This document shows positions 25,401-32,612 of a stretch of DNA of 64,000 nt, one piece after another; positions within the stretch are counted from its first letter, which is position 1; each line of letters starts with the position of its first letter. The position numbers and the translations under genes are program-made. Source of the stretch: Trogon surrucura (taxonomy: Eukaryota; Chordata; Aves; Trogoniformes; Trogonidae); the NCBI GenBank assembly GCA_020746105.1, contig CM036622.1, forward strand, positions 41,083,477 through 41,147,476, written 5' to 3'. The notes below the pieces were generated by a model. It made no database searches. It saw only the letters and a list, made by a program, of their open reading frames with translations, and had not been told where the DNA came from.

Positions 25401-28400
25401 TGGTAAATCTCGATAGGTAAAAGAAAAGTTTGCAAAGCATTCAGAAGACAAATTGCTTGAATTAGACTACTGATAATGATATGCCCTTCTGCTTTGTCTA
25501 ATGCCTTCTGTCTGAAGAGTGCTGTTCACTGTAAAACTTTAAGGATAATATGAAGAGTGCCTTGATGTTAAGCATCAGTGCCCTGATATTAAGGATAATA
25601 TGAAGAGTGCCGCAATAATGACAGTGTGCCCTGCAGCCATGTACTCTAGTGGTCCTTTATTTGTTTTTCTTTTCCTTCCAAGAATTCCAGTATTATTATG
25701 GATTTTAAACAATAAGCCAGAACTGTTAAACAAAGAAAAGAAACTTTGTCATATTTCACAGTAGAATTATTCAAGACCTATGCTGAAAAAAGATACAAAG
25801 CTTACAAATCACAAGTTCTTTGTGTTCCTGCAAATGAAAATTCCTAAACTGTCTGATTGTATAGATCTTAATGATACTTCTGGTAAGATACTGATTTTAT
25901 AGTTACTAAGTAACTTGTGAAATGCCAGGTATTCATTCTAAGGAGAATGAGCATTTCATTTATACTTCTGCTAGGTGCTTATGATGCCTATTCAGGATGA
26001 CGGACATCTTTCAGATCCTGAGCACTACTGAAATATGTAGCACATAAAATGAAAAAAATCAGCAAACACACAAGGCTTCTTGTAAAATCTTCACCTGACA
26101 ACCCACATTGTGGTTTGCATAATGCTTGAAGTACCTGGACTCGCAACTAGAGACACTACTGCTTGGCATGACCTGTTAAAATTTCAGCCGTGCTCTTGTT
26201 ACCATTGATTCCTTTATGTGAAGTCCAGATTTCTATCAAGTGAAAACTCATTGGAGTTCATGATTTTCAGTTCATTTCCATCTGGAGCCAAACCGTAACT
26301 GTCTAAAAATGTTTCCTATGTGTATGTTGCTAAGTGTCTCCTCTCCTAGATTATCCATATATGGGAAAGGCATATCAGAGTCATAGTCAAAAATAAAATG
26401 AATTTTCAGCAATATTAATGAGGAGCTAGTGACACTTGGTTCCTAACCACCTCGTGAGAGCATGTTTCACAACTGTTCTCTACAGCTTTGTAAATTTTGG
26501 AGTATTCATTATCAAGAGAAAAGATTTCTCCCACACACACCCCTCTCAAATGAGTTTGTCTAAGATGTCCTGTTGAAGAACTACTGTATCCGATTTTGCA
26601 CTTTCGAGGTCACGGTATTCTAAATAAGCGTATGTTGTTTTCTCTATATAAGAAAAGGGAAGGGGAAAAAAGAAGAGGAAAAAGCAGAAGAAGTTATTCA
26701 GATTACATCTATGGTCCAGGATGAAAAAAATCTAGAAAATTCACATTGGCTACCTCCACCTGACCTTATTTTACTGGATTACATTAATGATGCCTCCAGA
26801 ACAATTCTACCACTAACTGCTACCCGGGAACAGGTTGTGGCTCTTGCACAGTAAGTACCAAATTATATTTCCATAAATAATGTGACTCATTAGTTTCACT
26901 GACTACTCAGCCTGGGCACCGATCACTGTCATCTTCAAGCAGTGCTTTCATCTTCTCCTTAGTTTAACCTTTACTATCTTAGCAGTTTGCTGGCTACCTC
27001 CTGAGTCTGGGGCCTTTGGCATCAGATCCCACTGCATCTCACAAAATTTGTTTCCTCTACTAACTCTCATTTCAGTGAAGTGGTCTAATGTCATCTGAGG
27101 AATGACTTTTCTGTCGACTGCAAAATTTGACAGGACAGATACTTGTCCTTAACTCTCCAGCTGTGTGTAAATCAGGCTGCCTTCCTCAAGGTGGAATCCA
27201 TAAAACGCTCTTTCAAATCCGCTCTTCAAACACACCAATGAAATACTTGCAGGCACACAAACCAGTGACACAATTGCGGGAAATTAAGTAGACTGTTTTC
27301 CGTGGGGATTTTTATGTCTATGTTCCATTTCGAGCAGCCGCCTGAATAGCGTGTGTTGAATGGGAAGGGGAGGAGGAGGCAGCTGCGGCAGCCTGGCAGC
27401 CTGAGCAGAGCTCCTGCTGTGCTCGCCGGGGAGGGAGCCGAACACGCGATGGTGGTGCTGCCTGGCTCCTTTGAAGCTAACGCTGCACATCCTTGTGCGC
27501 AGGCGGAGTGGTGTGCACGCAGGCTCAGGAAACTCTGCTCGCTTCACTGAGGGCTGGCTGTGGGCACAAGCAGCACAAGTGGCTGCCTGGAGCCTCCCAC
27601 TTCTTCGGGTTTGCCCAACTTGAAGATTCCATGTGTAGCCTGCTCGGTGATAACTGCCTGTGCCCGTGCTGTTGGAACCGGTACCTCCTCAGGCCCTAGG
27701 CTTTGGCAAATGCAGTCTCTGAGGTTGCCTCGCCTGTACAGTGCAGACAGAACCTGTTCACAGTTGCTGCAGTGCAGAGAAGCTGATGCAGGTTTTTAGC
27801 TCCCTGTCTGAAGCAGTGGCTTGTGATTCTCATGTCAGCTCTGCAACACCCTGCCCAGAGTGAGAGCCCTCTGTAACACTCGTGCCTGTGACTGAGGACA
27901 CCGTGAGGAACAAAGGTCTTTACAAACAGGGGCCGTGCATGGAGAGCTAAAGGGGGAGGTGTGAGGACTTGGAGATGAGAGCTTGATCCTATGTGTACAC
28001 AGTCACCCAAAAGACATGCTTTTGGCAGTGTTTGCACAGATTGTGAGATCTGATCTTCAGATTCTTTGACTGAGACATCCTTTTGATGGATAAATACACA
28101 CTTCTCACTCCCCAAATATTGGGTTCAATATAAAAAAAGCAAATGTGAAAATTGAAATGCTCTTTATGGCTATAGTTGCTTTCTTACGTTGGGATCATCA
28201 TCTAATTTTTTTTTCATATATGTCCTTATGCCTTTATTACTATTTCAAACAAATGGTAGGGCTGTGGATTGTAACATGTAGCTCATGTAATCCATTAGCT
28301 ATAAACAGAGTAGCTTCTGAACTATTTCCGCAGTAATTACACTGTTACTGATAATTTTCTCCGAGGACTATACTTGTCCAGAATCTCTGCTGACCACTGT

Positions 28401-30518
28401 TGCACCTCGGTCTAGGTCTGTGACAAATGTGAATGAACTGAGTTATGATTTTCTGTATTTAACAGCAAGTATTTTTAAAAATTACAGTTATTGTATTAAA
28501 AATAAAAAGTAAACTAGCAAAAGTATTAAAGTTGTGTATATAATTCACTTATTGCTTGTATACATTTCATTTTGCTACATTTTTGTGATAAATGCAAGGG
28601 GAATTACAGATCTTAATTGATCCTGGCATACATTGGAATAGGTTTGTTGCAGACAAGATGGGTGGCCCGATTGAAAGAAACGAATTACATAACTTCAACT
28701 GGGAACTTCACATAAGTGAAATAGAATTTGAACTGAAATGCAACGTTGTGCCTATTGGGAAAGTCAAAAAAGGGACATTCTACCACAGAGCTTTACTTTT
28801 CAAGGTACATTAATATTTATTTTACAACATAACCTATTGATGTTAAATGGCTATTATAAACTAAAGTATGCTTGCATCAGTGTAATGTAATATTTATATT
28901 CATGTAAAATCTTTTGTATACACTTAAGTAATTTTTCACTGGTGAAGTTGATTTCCGAGTGAATGAAAGCCAGCATCGCTTCTTTCTGTAAACATTCTTG
29001 TTGTCATTAAATTATCTTAAGTGATATCAGCAGGGTACTTGATAAATGGCAAGAAGCCAAAATATTTGATCAGGAGTCAAAACATTTTACATTTTCTGTA
29101 AACTGTAAAATATTGAATTATGCAGCTTCCTTTTTTTTCTTTTTCCCCCATGTTCAAATGTAAACTTGCTGGGACAATTTTTATTTGGTATCTATCCAGC
29201 ATTCTATAACAGCTTTATGTTCTAGTTTCTTAGACTGGGAAGATTCGCTTCTCCCTTCACATGAAGGTGTACTGGTGCAGCCTGCTTATCTGTCCCATCC
29301 TTGTTCCTTGGCAGTTGGGTAGCTGGACTTTGCTCCTTCTTGGATAGAAAGGAGAAGAGGAGCAGGCGCCTGGCACATTAAGTGAGAAGGACCTAGGAAA
29401 CAGTACATAGGAGAAGGAGTAAAATCCTAAATCTATGGTGTCTGTAGGGAAAGTTCCCCACATATTTTACAGAGTTCTGAGGGTATGAGTTAATAGAGCT
29501 GAAGCAGCACTAATGTTTGCTTACCCTCCACTGTCCTAAGAAGCCTTTGTAGGGATGGATCATCTCTCCTAAAGCCACAGCAATGTAAGCAATCGACATC
29601 CTTGTCCATTTGTAACAAGTTAAAAATATTTCAGGATTTCATTCCTTCACAACAGATCATTCTGAGAAAGCAGATACGTAGCTGGAAACCATTATAGGTC
29701 TGTCAGTGATGGTGCAGCACAGAGGAAAGGCAAGTGTTTCATCTAGCAGACGCTTGCCTCGCATTTCATTGCCTCCCACATTCGCAGGGCTGAAAAGCAA
29801 GGAGCGGGCTTTGGAGCGAAGCAGCAGTCATAAACTTACACTGATAAAACTTGCGTTTTTACACTTCATATTTCATACTAGCTATATGTGTGCAACGTAC
29901 CTACACCTCATTGCTTGAGTAGGCAGTTCTTCAAAATGTTATTCAGAAATAAGTCTTCCAGCTAGAAAAAAATATTGCTGGGTACTGTGGTTGTTGCACT
30001 TCATTTGAGATCTGAAGGACTGGCTGATAAATTAAGGTATCAGTGTCTGAAAAGAGTTAAAATGAATATTTTTTCATGTTATGCATAGAATATGGTAGAA
30101 ATAACTTTTAAATGCCTGAACTTTCTAAGCAGGACCAGTAATAAAGATTTGTAGTTTGGAACACTTTAGAAATTTACAAAATCTGATTCAGGAAAGCTCT
30201 TTGCCTTTCGAGTGTTTGTTTTGTTTTTAAACATCTCTCAGCCTTGCTGTATATCACAGATGCTACATGTATTAACTGTGATTAACTCCTTTCTCTTCCC
30301 TTTTTTAGGTGCTAGCAGACAGAATTGGTATTGGCTGCACTTTAGTTCGTGGTGAATATAACAGAGCTTGGAATGAAGTTAAGTTGGTTGATGACTCTCC
30401 TCAAGGAATAAGCGGGCTTCTGCTTCCTCCTCAAGAATACATTGTAGACCTAATGTTTGAGCCAGGCTTTTTGATGAAACAGGGAAGTGCAGAGGCAGAT
30501 CAGTACAAACGTATTTAA
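1270..30518 (+). CDS. ARMC3: ARMC3, 3' part of gene (11 exons, 5' end outside the window)
   Basis: Joined exons 1270-1422, 1542-1647, 14919-15168, 16347-16483, 19872-20040, 20930-21033, 22129-22221, 22993-23124, 26653-26850, 28642-28804 and 30309-30518 give an open frame of 571 codons ending in TAA. All junctions are GT-AG and all phases agree. Visible residues 1-215 are armadillo repeats, 216-380 a Ser/charged linker, 382-396 a Lys/Glu-rich stretch, and about 400-571 an EDR1-like domain with the motifs WELHISE, GTFYHRALLF, ADRIGIGC and YIVDLMF. Human ARMC3 is about 870 residues, so roughly 350 N-terminal residues lie upstream of base 1. The family is expressed in ciliated tissue and testis and is linked to sperm flagellum formation; its molecular role is poorly defined. 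No frameshift or internal stop is seen. Least certain is the acceptor of the 22993 exon. Confidence 0.95.
1542..1647 (+). CDS. ARMC3: ARMC3 exon (armadillo repeat)
   Basis: The acceptor is TTCTTTCAAAG and the donor AG|GTGAGT. It encodes residues 52-86 with GIPQLVQLLSSDNEEV and ALANLT, a canonical armadillo helix 3 / helix 1 pattern. It is 119 bases after the previous exon and leaves two bases (AG) for the next, 13.3 kb away. Confidence 0.94.
3205..3268. repeat. Degenerate amniote palindromic (MITE-like) repeat fragment
   Basis: The stretch reads TCAAACTCTCAGCTGATACA, then a TTGGTGTAG motif, and ends with TATCTGGCCC. This resembles a common reptile/bird palindromic repeat, with its centre lost. 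A shorter relative of the first part (GGTCAAACTCTCAGCTCTG) occurs near 2678. Recognised from memory; family name not assigned. Confidence 0.3.
6581..6700 (-). repeat. Ancient amniote interspersed repeat, fragment 1
   Basis: It has motifs GTGCTATACAAATACAAACA and CATGATCAGATTCCTG. They resemble the widespread sauropsid element whose other strand carries 'AAGCTCTTTGGGGCAGGGA'. Two better copies lie at 9936-10022 and 60361-60480. Decayed; identification by eye only. Confidence 0.3.
9936..10022 (-). repeat. Ancient amniote interspersed repeat, fragment 2
   Basis: It contains TTGGGGATCAGAGC, ATTGTGCTTGACGTG and CTTGCCCCAGAGAACTTACG. These correspond in reverse complement to the motifs of the copy at 60361 (AAGCTCTTTGGGGCAGGGAA). 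The two copies therefore lie in opposite orientation. The local open frame at 9928-10170 is explained by this repeat rather than by a gene. Confidence 0.45.
11544..11640 (+). repeat. Possible hAT-type DNA transposon remnant
   Basis: It begins with CAGTGGTTCTCAACCTTTTT, the typical terminal motif of many hAT elements in amniotes. The opposite terminus was not found, so only one end is preserved or the match is fortuitous. Confidence 0.4.
14919..15168 (+). CDS. ARMC3: ARMC3 exon (two armadillo repeats)
   Basis: The acceptor is TTTTGCTAG and the donor GAG|GTAAAA. The first base completes a Ser codon with the AG carried from 1646-1647. It encodes residues 87-170, including EGIEPLVNTL, AAAVLTNLA and LRSTNSQVQSKGAFAV. 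This is the largest exon in the window, at 250 bases. Confidence 0.95.
15169..16346 (+). other. ARMC3 intron
   Basis: A 1.2-kb intron between two armadillo exons. It contains a 16-T run at about 16284-16299, close to the downstream acceptor. No repeat or RNA gene was recognised. Confidence 0.6.
16347..16483 (+). CDS. ARMC3: ARMC3 exon (armadillo repeat)
   Basis: The acceptor is TTTTTTACAG and the donor GG|GTGAGT. It encodes residues 171-215 with GGLGPLVELLHSKNKEVRRN and WAVLVCASDELTA, a clear armadillo unit matching the mammalian gene. It leaves GG for the next exon, which completes Gly. Confidence 0.96.
16484..19871 (+). other. ARMC3 intron with an ancient antisense LINE
   Basis: A 3.4-kb intron. 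About half of it (17138-18930) is an old reverse-oriented CR1/L3-type LINE. The remainder is unique-looking AT-rich DNA. Phase GG|T joins the flanking exons without a missing exon. Confidence 0.7.
17138..18930 (-). mobile_element. Ancient CR1/L3-type LINE remnant, antisense
   Basis: Read as the + strand, the stretch follows, point by point and in order, the reverse complement of an old amniote CR1/L3 LINE. Anchors are AAATTTAGGGCAGGAGGGAA near 17150, CCCAGTGCTGGAGTATCCTT near 17290, TTGGCTTTACATGATTTATT near 17970, CAAACTGATTGTTTAATAAT near 18030, ACTATCTTTGCCCTACTCCA near 18135 and CATTGAGTAACAGACCTACA near 18428. No long frame survives. Extent is approximate and the match is from memory of the family, not an alignment. 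Confidence 0.6.
19872..20040 (+). CDS. ARMC3: ARMC3 exon (end of ARM array, start of linker)
   Basis: The acceptor is TTGTTTAACAG and the donor CAG|GTAAGC. It encodes residues 216-272 including ALDILEEINLS, KYSQMGYLSSSN and DGFYDCGQ, a signature stretch of ARMC3 just after the last armadillo repeat. It ends in phase 0. Confidence 0.96.
20041..20929 (+). other. ARMC3 intron
   Basis: A 0.9-kb AT-rich intron ending in a good pyrimidine tract (TTTTCCTGTAG). Nothing else was recognised in it. Confidence 0.6.
20930..21033 (+). CDS. ARMC3: ARMC3 exon (linker)
   Basis: The acceptor is TTTTCCTGTAG and the donor GA|GTGAGT. It encodes residues 273-306 (IKLGAKFLSLEELSMQ, then RRAIIFVNAK). It is alignable with the human linker but more diverged than the armadillo part. 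Confidence 0.9.
21034..22128 (+). other. ARMC3 intron
   Basis: A 1.1-kb intron with a TA/CA-alternating stretch around 21117-21142 and a T-run near 21233-21245. No repeat family was identified. Confidence 0.6.
22129..22221 (+). CDS. ARMC3: ARMC3 exon (Ser/Lys-rich linker)
   Basis: The acceptor is CCATTTCAG. It encodes residues 307-337, acidic then Ser/Lys-rich, with SISRKGSKEKVR at its end. Two donors are possible: AG|GTATGG after base 22221 (phase 2, adopted here) and AAA|GTAAGG after base 22215 (phase 0). The choice depends on which acceptor the next exon uses. Confidence 0.82.
22222..22992 (+). other. ARMC3 intron with MIR-like repeat fragment
   Basis: A 0.8-kb intron. Its recognisable content is the MIR-like fragment at about 22430-22545. 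The 3' end has a TA-rich tract and several closely spaced AG dinucleotides, which makes the acceptor uncertain. Confidence 0.55.
22430..22545 (+). repeat. MIR-like ancient SINE fragment
   Basis: The stretch contains GGAGGCAGTGAAATTCTG, ATTTTACAGCTTCACAACCA and AGACACAGGGAAATTACTCC. This follows the familiar order 'gaggtag ... cattttacagatgaggaaactgaggcacagagag' of MIR-type elements. It is highly diverged. Confidence 0.35.
22993..23124 (+). CDS. ARMC3: ARMC3 linker exon (acceptor uncertain)
   Basis: The frame encodes SSSVVSPVEEK and LSKSSTRGKGLR. This fits the recalled human ARMC3 segment with SPIEDKSEP and LSKSATKEKGWR, at the right place between the neighbouring exons. The donor TTAAG|GTATCA after 23124 is phase 2 and joins in frame to the 26653 exon. 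The acceptor is ambiguous: AG at 22991-22992 and at 23000-23001 both keep the frame with the 22221 donor, and AG at 22995-22996 keeps it with the 22215 donor. The 5' edge is therefore uncertain by a few codons. Confidence 0.72.
23345..23425 (+). mobile_element. CR1 LINE, short 3' end fragment
   Basis: ATGGTTGGACTCAAAGATCT, AAAGGTCTTTTGCAACCTAA and a decayed ATTCTGTA end are the classical 3' terminus of avian CR1, in sense orientation. It is severely 5'-truncated (about 80 bases). Confidence 0.75.
25539..25611 (+). repeat. 23-base direct repeat, period 50
   Basis: The identical 23-mer containing AAGGATAATATGAAGAGTGC occurs at 25539-25561 and 25589-25611. The sequence between differs enough that only the core is conserved, as in a local duplication. 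Confidence 0.8.
26653..26850 (+). CDS. ARMC3: ARMC3 exon (Lys/Glu stretch and start of EDR1-like region)
   Basis: The acceptor is TCTATATAAG and the donor CA|GTAAGT. It encodes residues 382-447: GKGKKEEEKAEE, then WLPPPDLILLDYI and TREQVVALA. The Lys/Glu block is a hallmark of ARMC3 from birds to mammals. It leaves CA, completed to Gln by the next exon. Confidence 0.93.
26851..28641 (+). other. ARMC3 intron with GC-rich block
   Basis: A 1.8-kb intron. About 27340-27720 is distinctly GC- and CpG-richer than the surroundings. Several short open frames overlap there on both strands, with no recognised protein. The downstream acceptor is purine-rich and weak. Confidence 0.6.
28642..28804 (+). 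CDS. ARMC3: ARMC3 exon (EDR1-like domain)
   Basis: It encodes residues 448-502: FVADKMGG, WELHISEIEFELK, VVPIGKVKKGTFYHRALLFK. The donor is AAG|GTACAT. The acceptor GGAATAG|G has almost no pyrimidine tract. It was chosen because only it keeps the frame: AG at 28592-28593 and at 28606-28607 run into TAA, and the better-looking TTTGTTGCAG ending at 28652 is out of phase. The joined AQFVADKMGG matches mammalian AKYVAEKMGG. Confidence 0.92.
28805..30308 (+). other. ARMC3 last intron
   Basis: A 1.5-kb AT-rich intron ending in a strong pyrimidine tract before the terminal exon. No repeat was recognised. Confidence 0.6.
30309..30518 (+). CDS. ARMC3: ARMC3 terminal coding exon
   Basis: The acceptor is CCCTTTTTTAG. 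It encodes residues 503-571: VLADRIGIGCTLVRGEYNRA, WNEVKLV, YIVDLMFEPG and AEADQYKRI, then TAA at 30516-30518. This is the conserved C-terminus of ARMC3 and of the EDR1-type fold. The coding sequence ends at the same point as in mammals. Confidence 0.97.
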   Translation: MLADRIGIGCTLVRGEYNRAWNEVKLVDDSPQGISGLLLPPQEYIVDLMFEPGFLMKQGSAEADQYKRI

Positions 30519-31090
30519 TAATCTTGACAAATTTCACCAAAGTAACTATTTTAAAGATGTTTGCAGTGCTAATATTTATGAAACATAAGGGATTTCAGAT
30601 CCAGCTATGAAAAACAAATGTATCTGGTATGTTCTCCTATGCATTTAATTAAACATATTTAATGTATCCAACTTCAATGTAGAAATTTTGTTAGTTTTTT
30701 GGTACTATTTTAAGACTAAACTGCAAAACTACAGTTATGAAATTTGGTAGATTGAGAATATTTGGTATGTGTTAACATTATAATGCTTATTAAATAGGTT
30801 TAAATTATTTCCAAAATACAGTTTACTTTCTTGTGTTTCTTCAATGCTCATGCACATTTATAGGAATTATATGTCCACAAAGCAAGAAAATGTGACATCT
30901 GGTGAAATAACAAGTCAGATAAAACCAACTGGACCATTTTTTGTGTGTGAAATAACCCAAGACCTGAGAATTAGAAAAACTAGAATAACAGTATACTTTC
31001 AGCCTCTGTAGAAAAAAACATTCCATTTATATTTCATGGAACTTGGTAGAGTTAATAATTAAAGATAGTAACATACCCTACATTAAAGTA
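30519..31090 (+). promoter_or_regulatory. ARMC3: ARMC3 3' UTR region with candidate polyadenylation signals
   Basis: AT-rich sequence follows the stop codon. No AATAAA was noticed in the first 500 bases. The variant signal ATTAAA occurs at 30648-30653, and further copies lie at 31059-31064 and 31082-31087. The first is the most likely by distance, but the actual 3' end cannot be fixed from sequence alone. Confidence 0.4.
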
Positions 31091-32317
31091 AATGCTGTTT
31101 GTCTTGGCACAAGGAAGACAGATGATTTATAACTTATTGCTTGCAGTCTCCCTTTAAATTATTTTTCACTTGAAGGTAAACTGGACTCTGAGCAGCAGCA
31201 GTTTTAGGCAAGGAATTTGTATTTCTTGCAGCCTTGGGCAGCGTGGTATTGCTGAAGTAGGGTGGTGCATCTAAGAAGGGTAAAACACTGGAACACTCTA
31301 GTACTAAACACTTTCTGGTTGTCAGGAATGTACTGGAATATTTTGGGGAGCATCACTATCAAGGGAGTTTACTGTGGAAAACTGAGAAAAAGTCCTGTAC
31401 GTGCGAAACTGAATTTTGGAAGACCAGAATGCCAACAACAAGGCATTTACTGCCTGCCCACCAAAAATATGATAAAAACCGTGGGATCTGTGTTCCTTGA
31501 GCTTTTTTGTTTGTATAAGCACAGTCACTTGTATCGTCTGCTTTGGTTTGAGGAGGTTTGTATCTGTTGTATTCATTACTGCTTATGAGCATGACTCCAT
31601 CACTCCCCCTCCTTTCTCCTCTGACACGCAGCATAATTTTCTGGTAACCCTTTGGGGAACGTTTCATCTCTTTGTTGTAAATTCATTTCTTTGGCTTCAT
31701 GTTTATTTTTTTGCCTTATGTTCAGCAGTACTCTAGACATCAGAATGAAAATGAACTCTGGCAACAAAATATGTGATACACCAGCAGAACTGAGTGGAAG
31801 GTGAGGATGTGTTTGTTATCATGGCAATGTAGCAGGTAGGGGACTGATGAAGAGTGATACGGTCTCATTGACAGACATGATTGGATGTAGGAACATGCAA
31901 CTTTGAAAGTGCAGTAAATGGAAGTAAAACAGGAATTAATTTCCTACTAGCTATCATTTTGTATAGTTTTCCTACATTGCAATTTCATTATTTTGTATCG
32001 GAACCCTAATGTTGAAGTGTGGTCTTGAAAAACAAAGCAATTTCTGTTGCTTCTATAAAAGTCAATATAAAAAAAAAAAAGACAAAATGTTAAGTTTTTC
32101 AAAACAAAATTTGGAAAACTTCTATTCTAGACATATAAGCTTGCTTTACATAAAATTATTAGCTAAACAAATAAAAAAATACACCGCAACCTTGTACAAT
32201 GCAGAGTTGGTTGGTTTATGTCTTTCACAATTTTTAGCTTTGCATTAACTGAGTTCTGTCACTTCAAAATTGTAATGCACTTGGGTGTCACAAATAAGGT
32301 CTAGATAGAATACAAAC

Positions 32318-32612
32318 ATAGAATCGTAGGATACCATAGGATCACAGAATGGCAGGGGTTGGAAGGGACCTCTAGAGATCATCTAGTCCAACCCCTCTGC
32401 CAGAGCAGGATCCCCTAGGGCAGCCACACAGGAACGGCTCCAGGCAGGCTGGACTTGATGATCTCAGAGGTCTTTTCCAGCCTCAATAATTCTGTGAATC
32501 TGTGAAAGTCTCCAGAGAAGGAGAGTCCACAGCCTCCCTGGGCAGCCTGTTCCAGTGCTCCATCACCCTCACAGTAAAGAAGTTTCTCCTCATGTTGAGG
32601 TGGAACTTCCTA
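32318..32612 (-). mobile_element. CR1 LINE 3' fragment, antisense, interrupted
   Basis: Anchors are CATAGAATCGTAGG, GTTGGAAGGGACCTCTAGAG, CATCTAGTCCAACCCCTCTG and then TCCACAGCCTCCCTGGGCAG to CAGTAAAGAAGTTTCTCCTC. This is the CR1 3' region in reverse. Continuity is broken between about 32449 and 32506 by a second CR1 end of opposite orientation. It is older than the copies at 39-54 kb, judging by divergence. Confidence 0.85.
32449..32506 (+). mobile_element. Miniature sense CR1 3' end inside antisense CR1
   Basis: GGACTTGATGATCTCAGAGG, TCTTTTCCAGCCTCAATAAT and TCTGTGAATCTGTGA form a CR1 3' terminus in + orientation. The flanks CCAGGCAGG and GTCTCCAGAGAAGGAGAG are adjacent in an uninterrupted antisense CR1 (compare 39068-39108). 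The piece is only about 57 bases long. Confidence 0.75.

Larger units (their letters stand above)
23125..26652 (+). other. ARMC3 intron
   Basis: A 3.5-kb intron. It carries a short sense CR1 3' end (23345-23425), a CTGA-type mini tandem around 24396-24418 and a 23-base direct repeat with a 50-base period (25539-25611). The rest is AT-rich with nothing recognisable. Confidence 0.6.

Noticed and set aside
27284-28115. Cluster of overlapping frames on both strands in an ARMC3 intron
   Set aside because: They follow from high GC content and few stop codons. Reported as a compositional anomaly instead of a gene.
28592-28607. Alternative acceptors for the ARMC3 exon at 28642 (AG ending at 28593 and 28607)
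   Set aside because: Joined to the donor at 26850, both give an in-frame TAA within a few codons.
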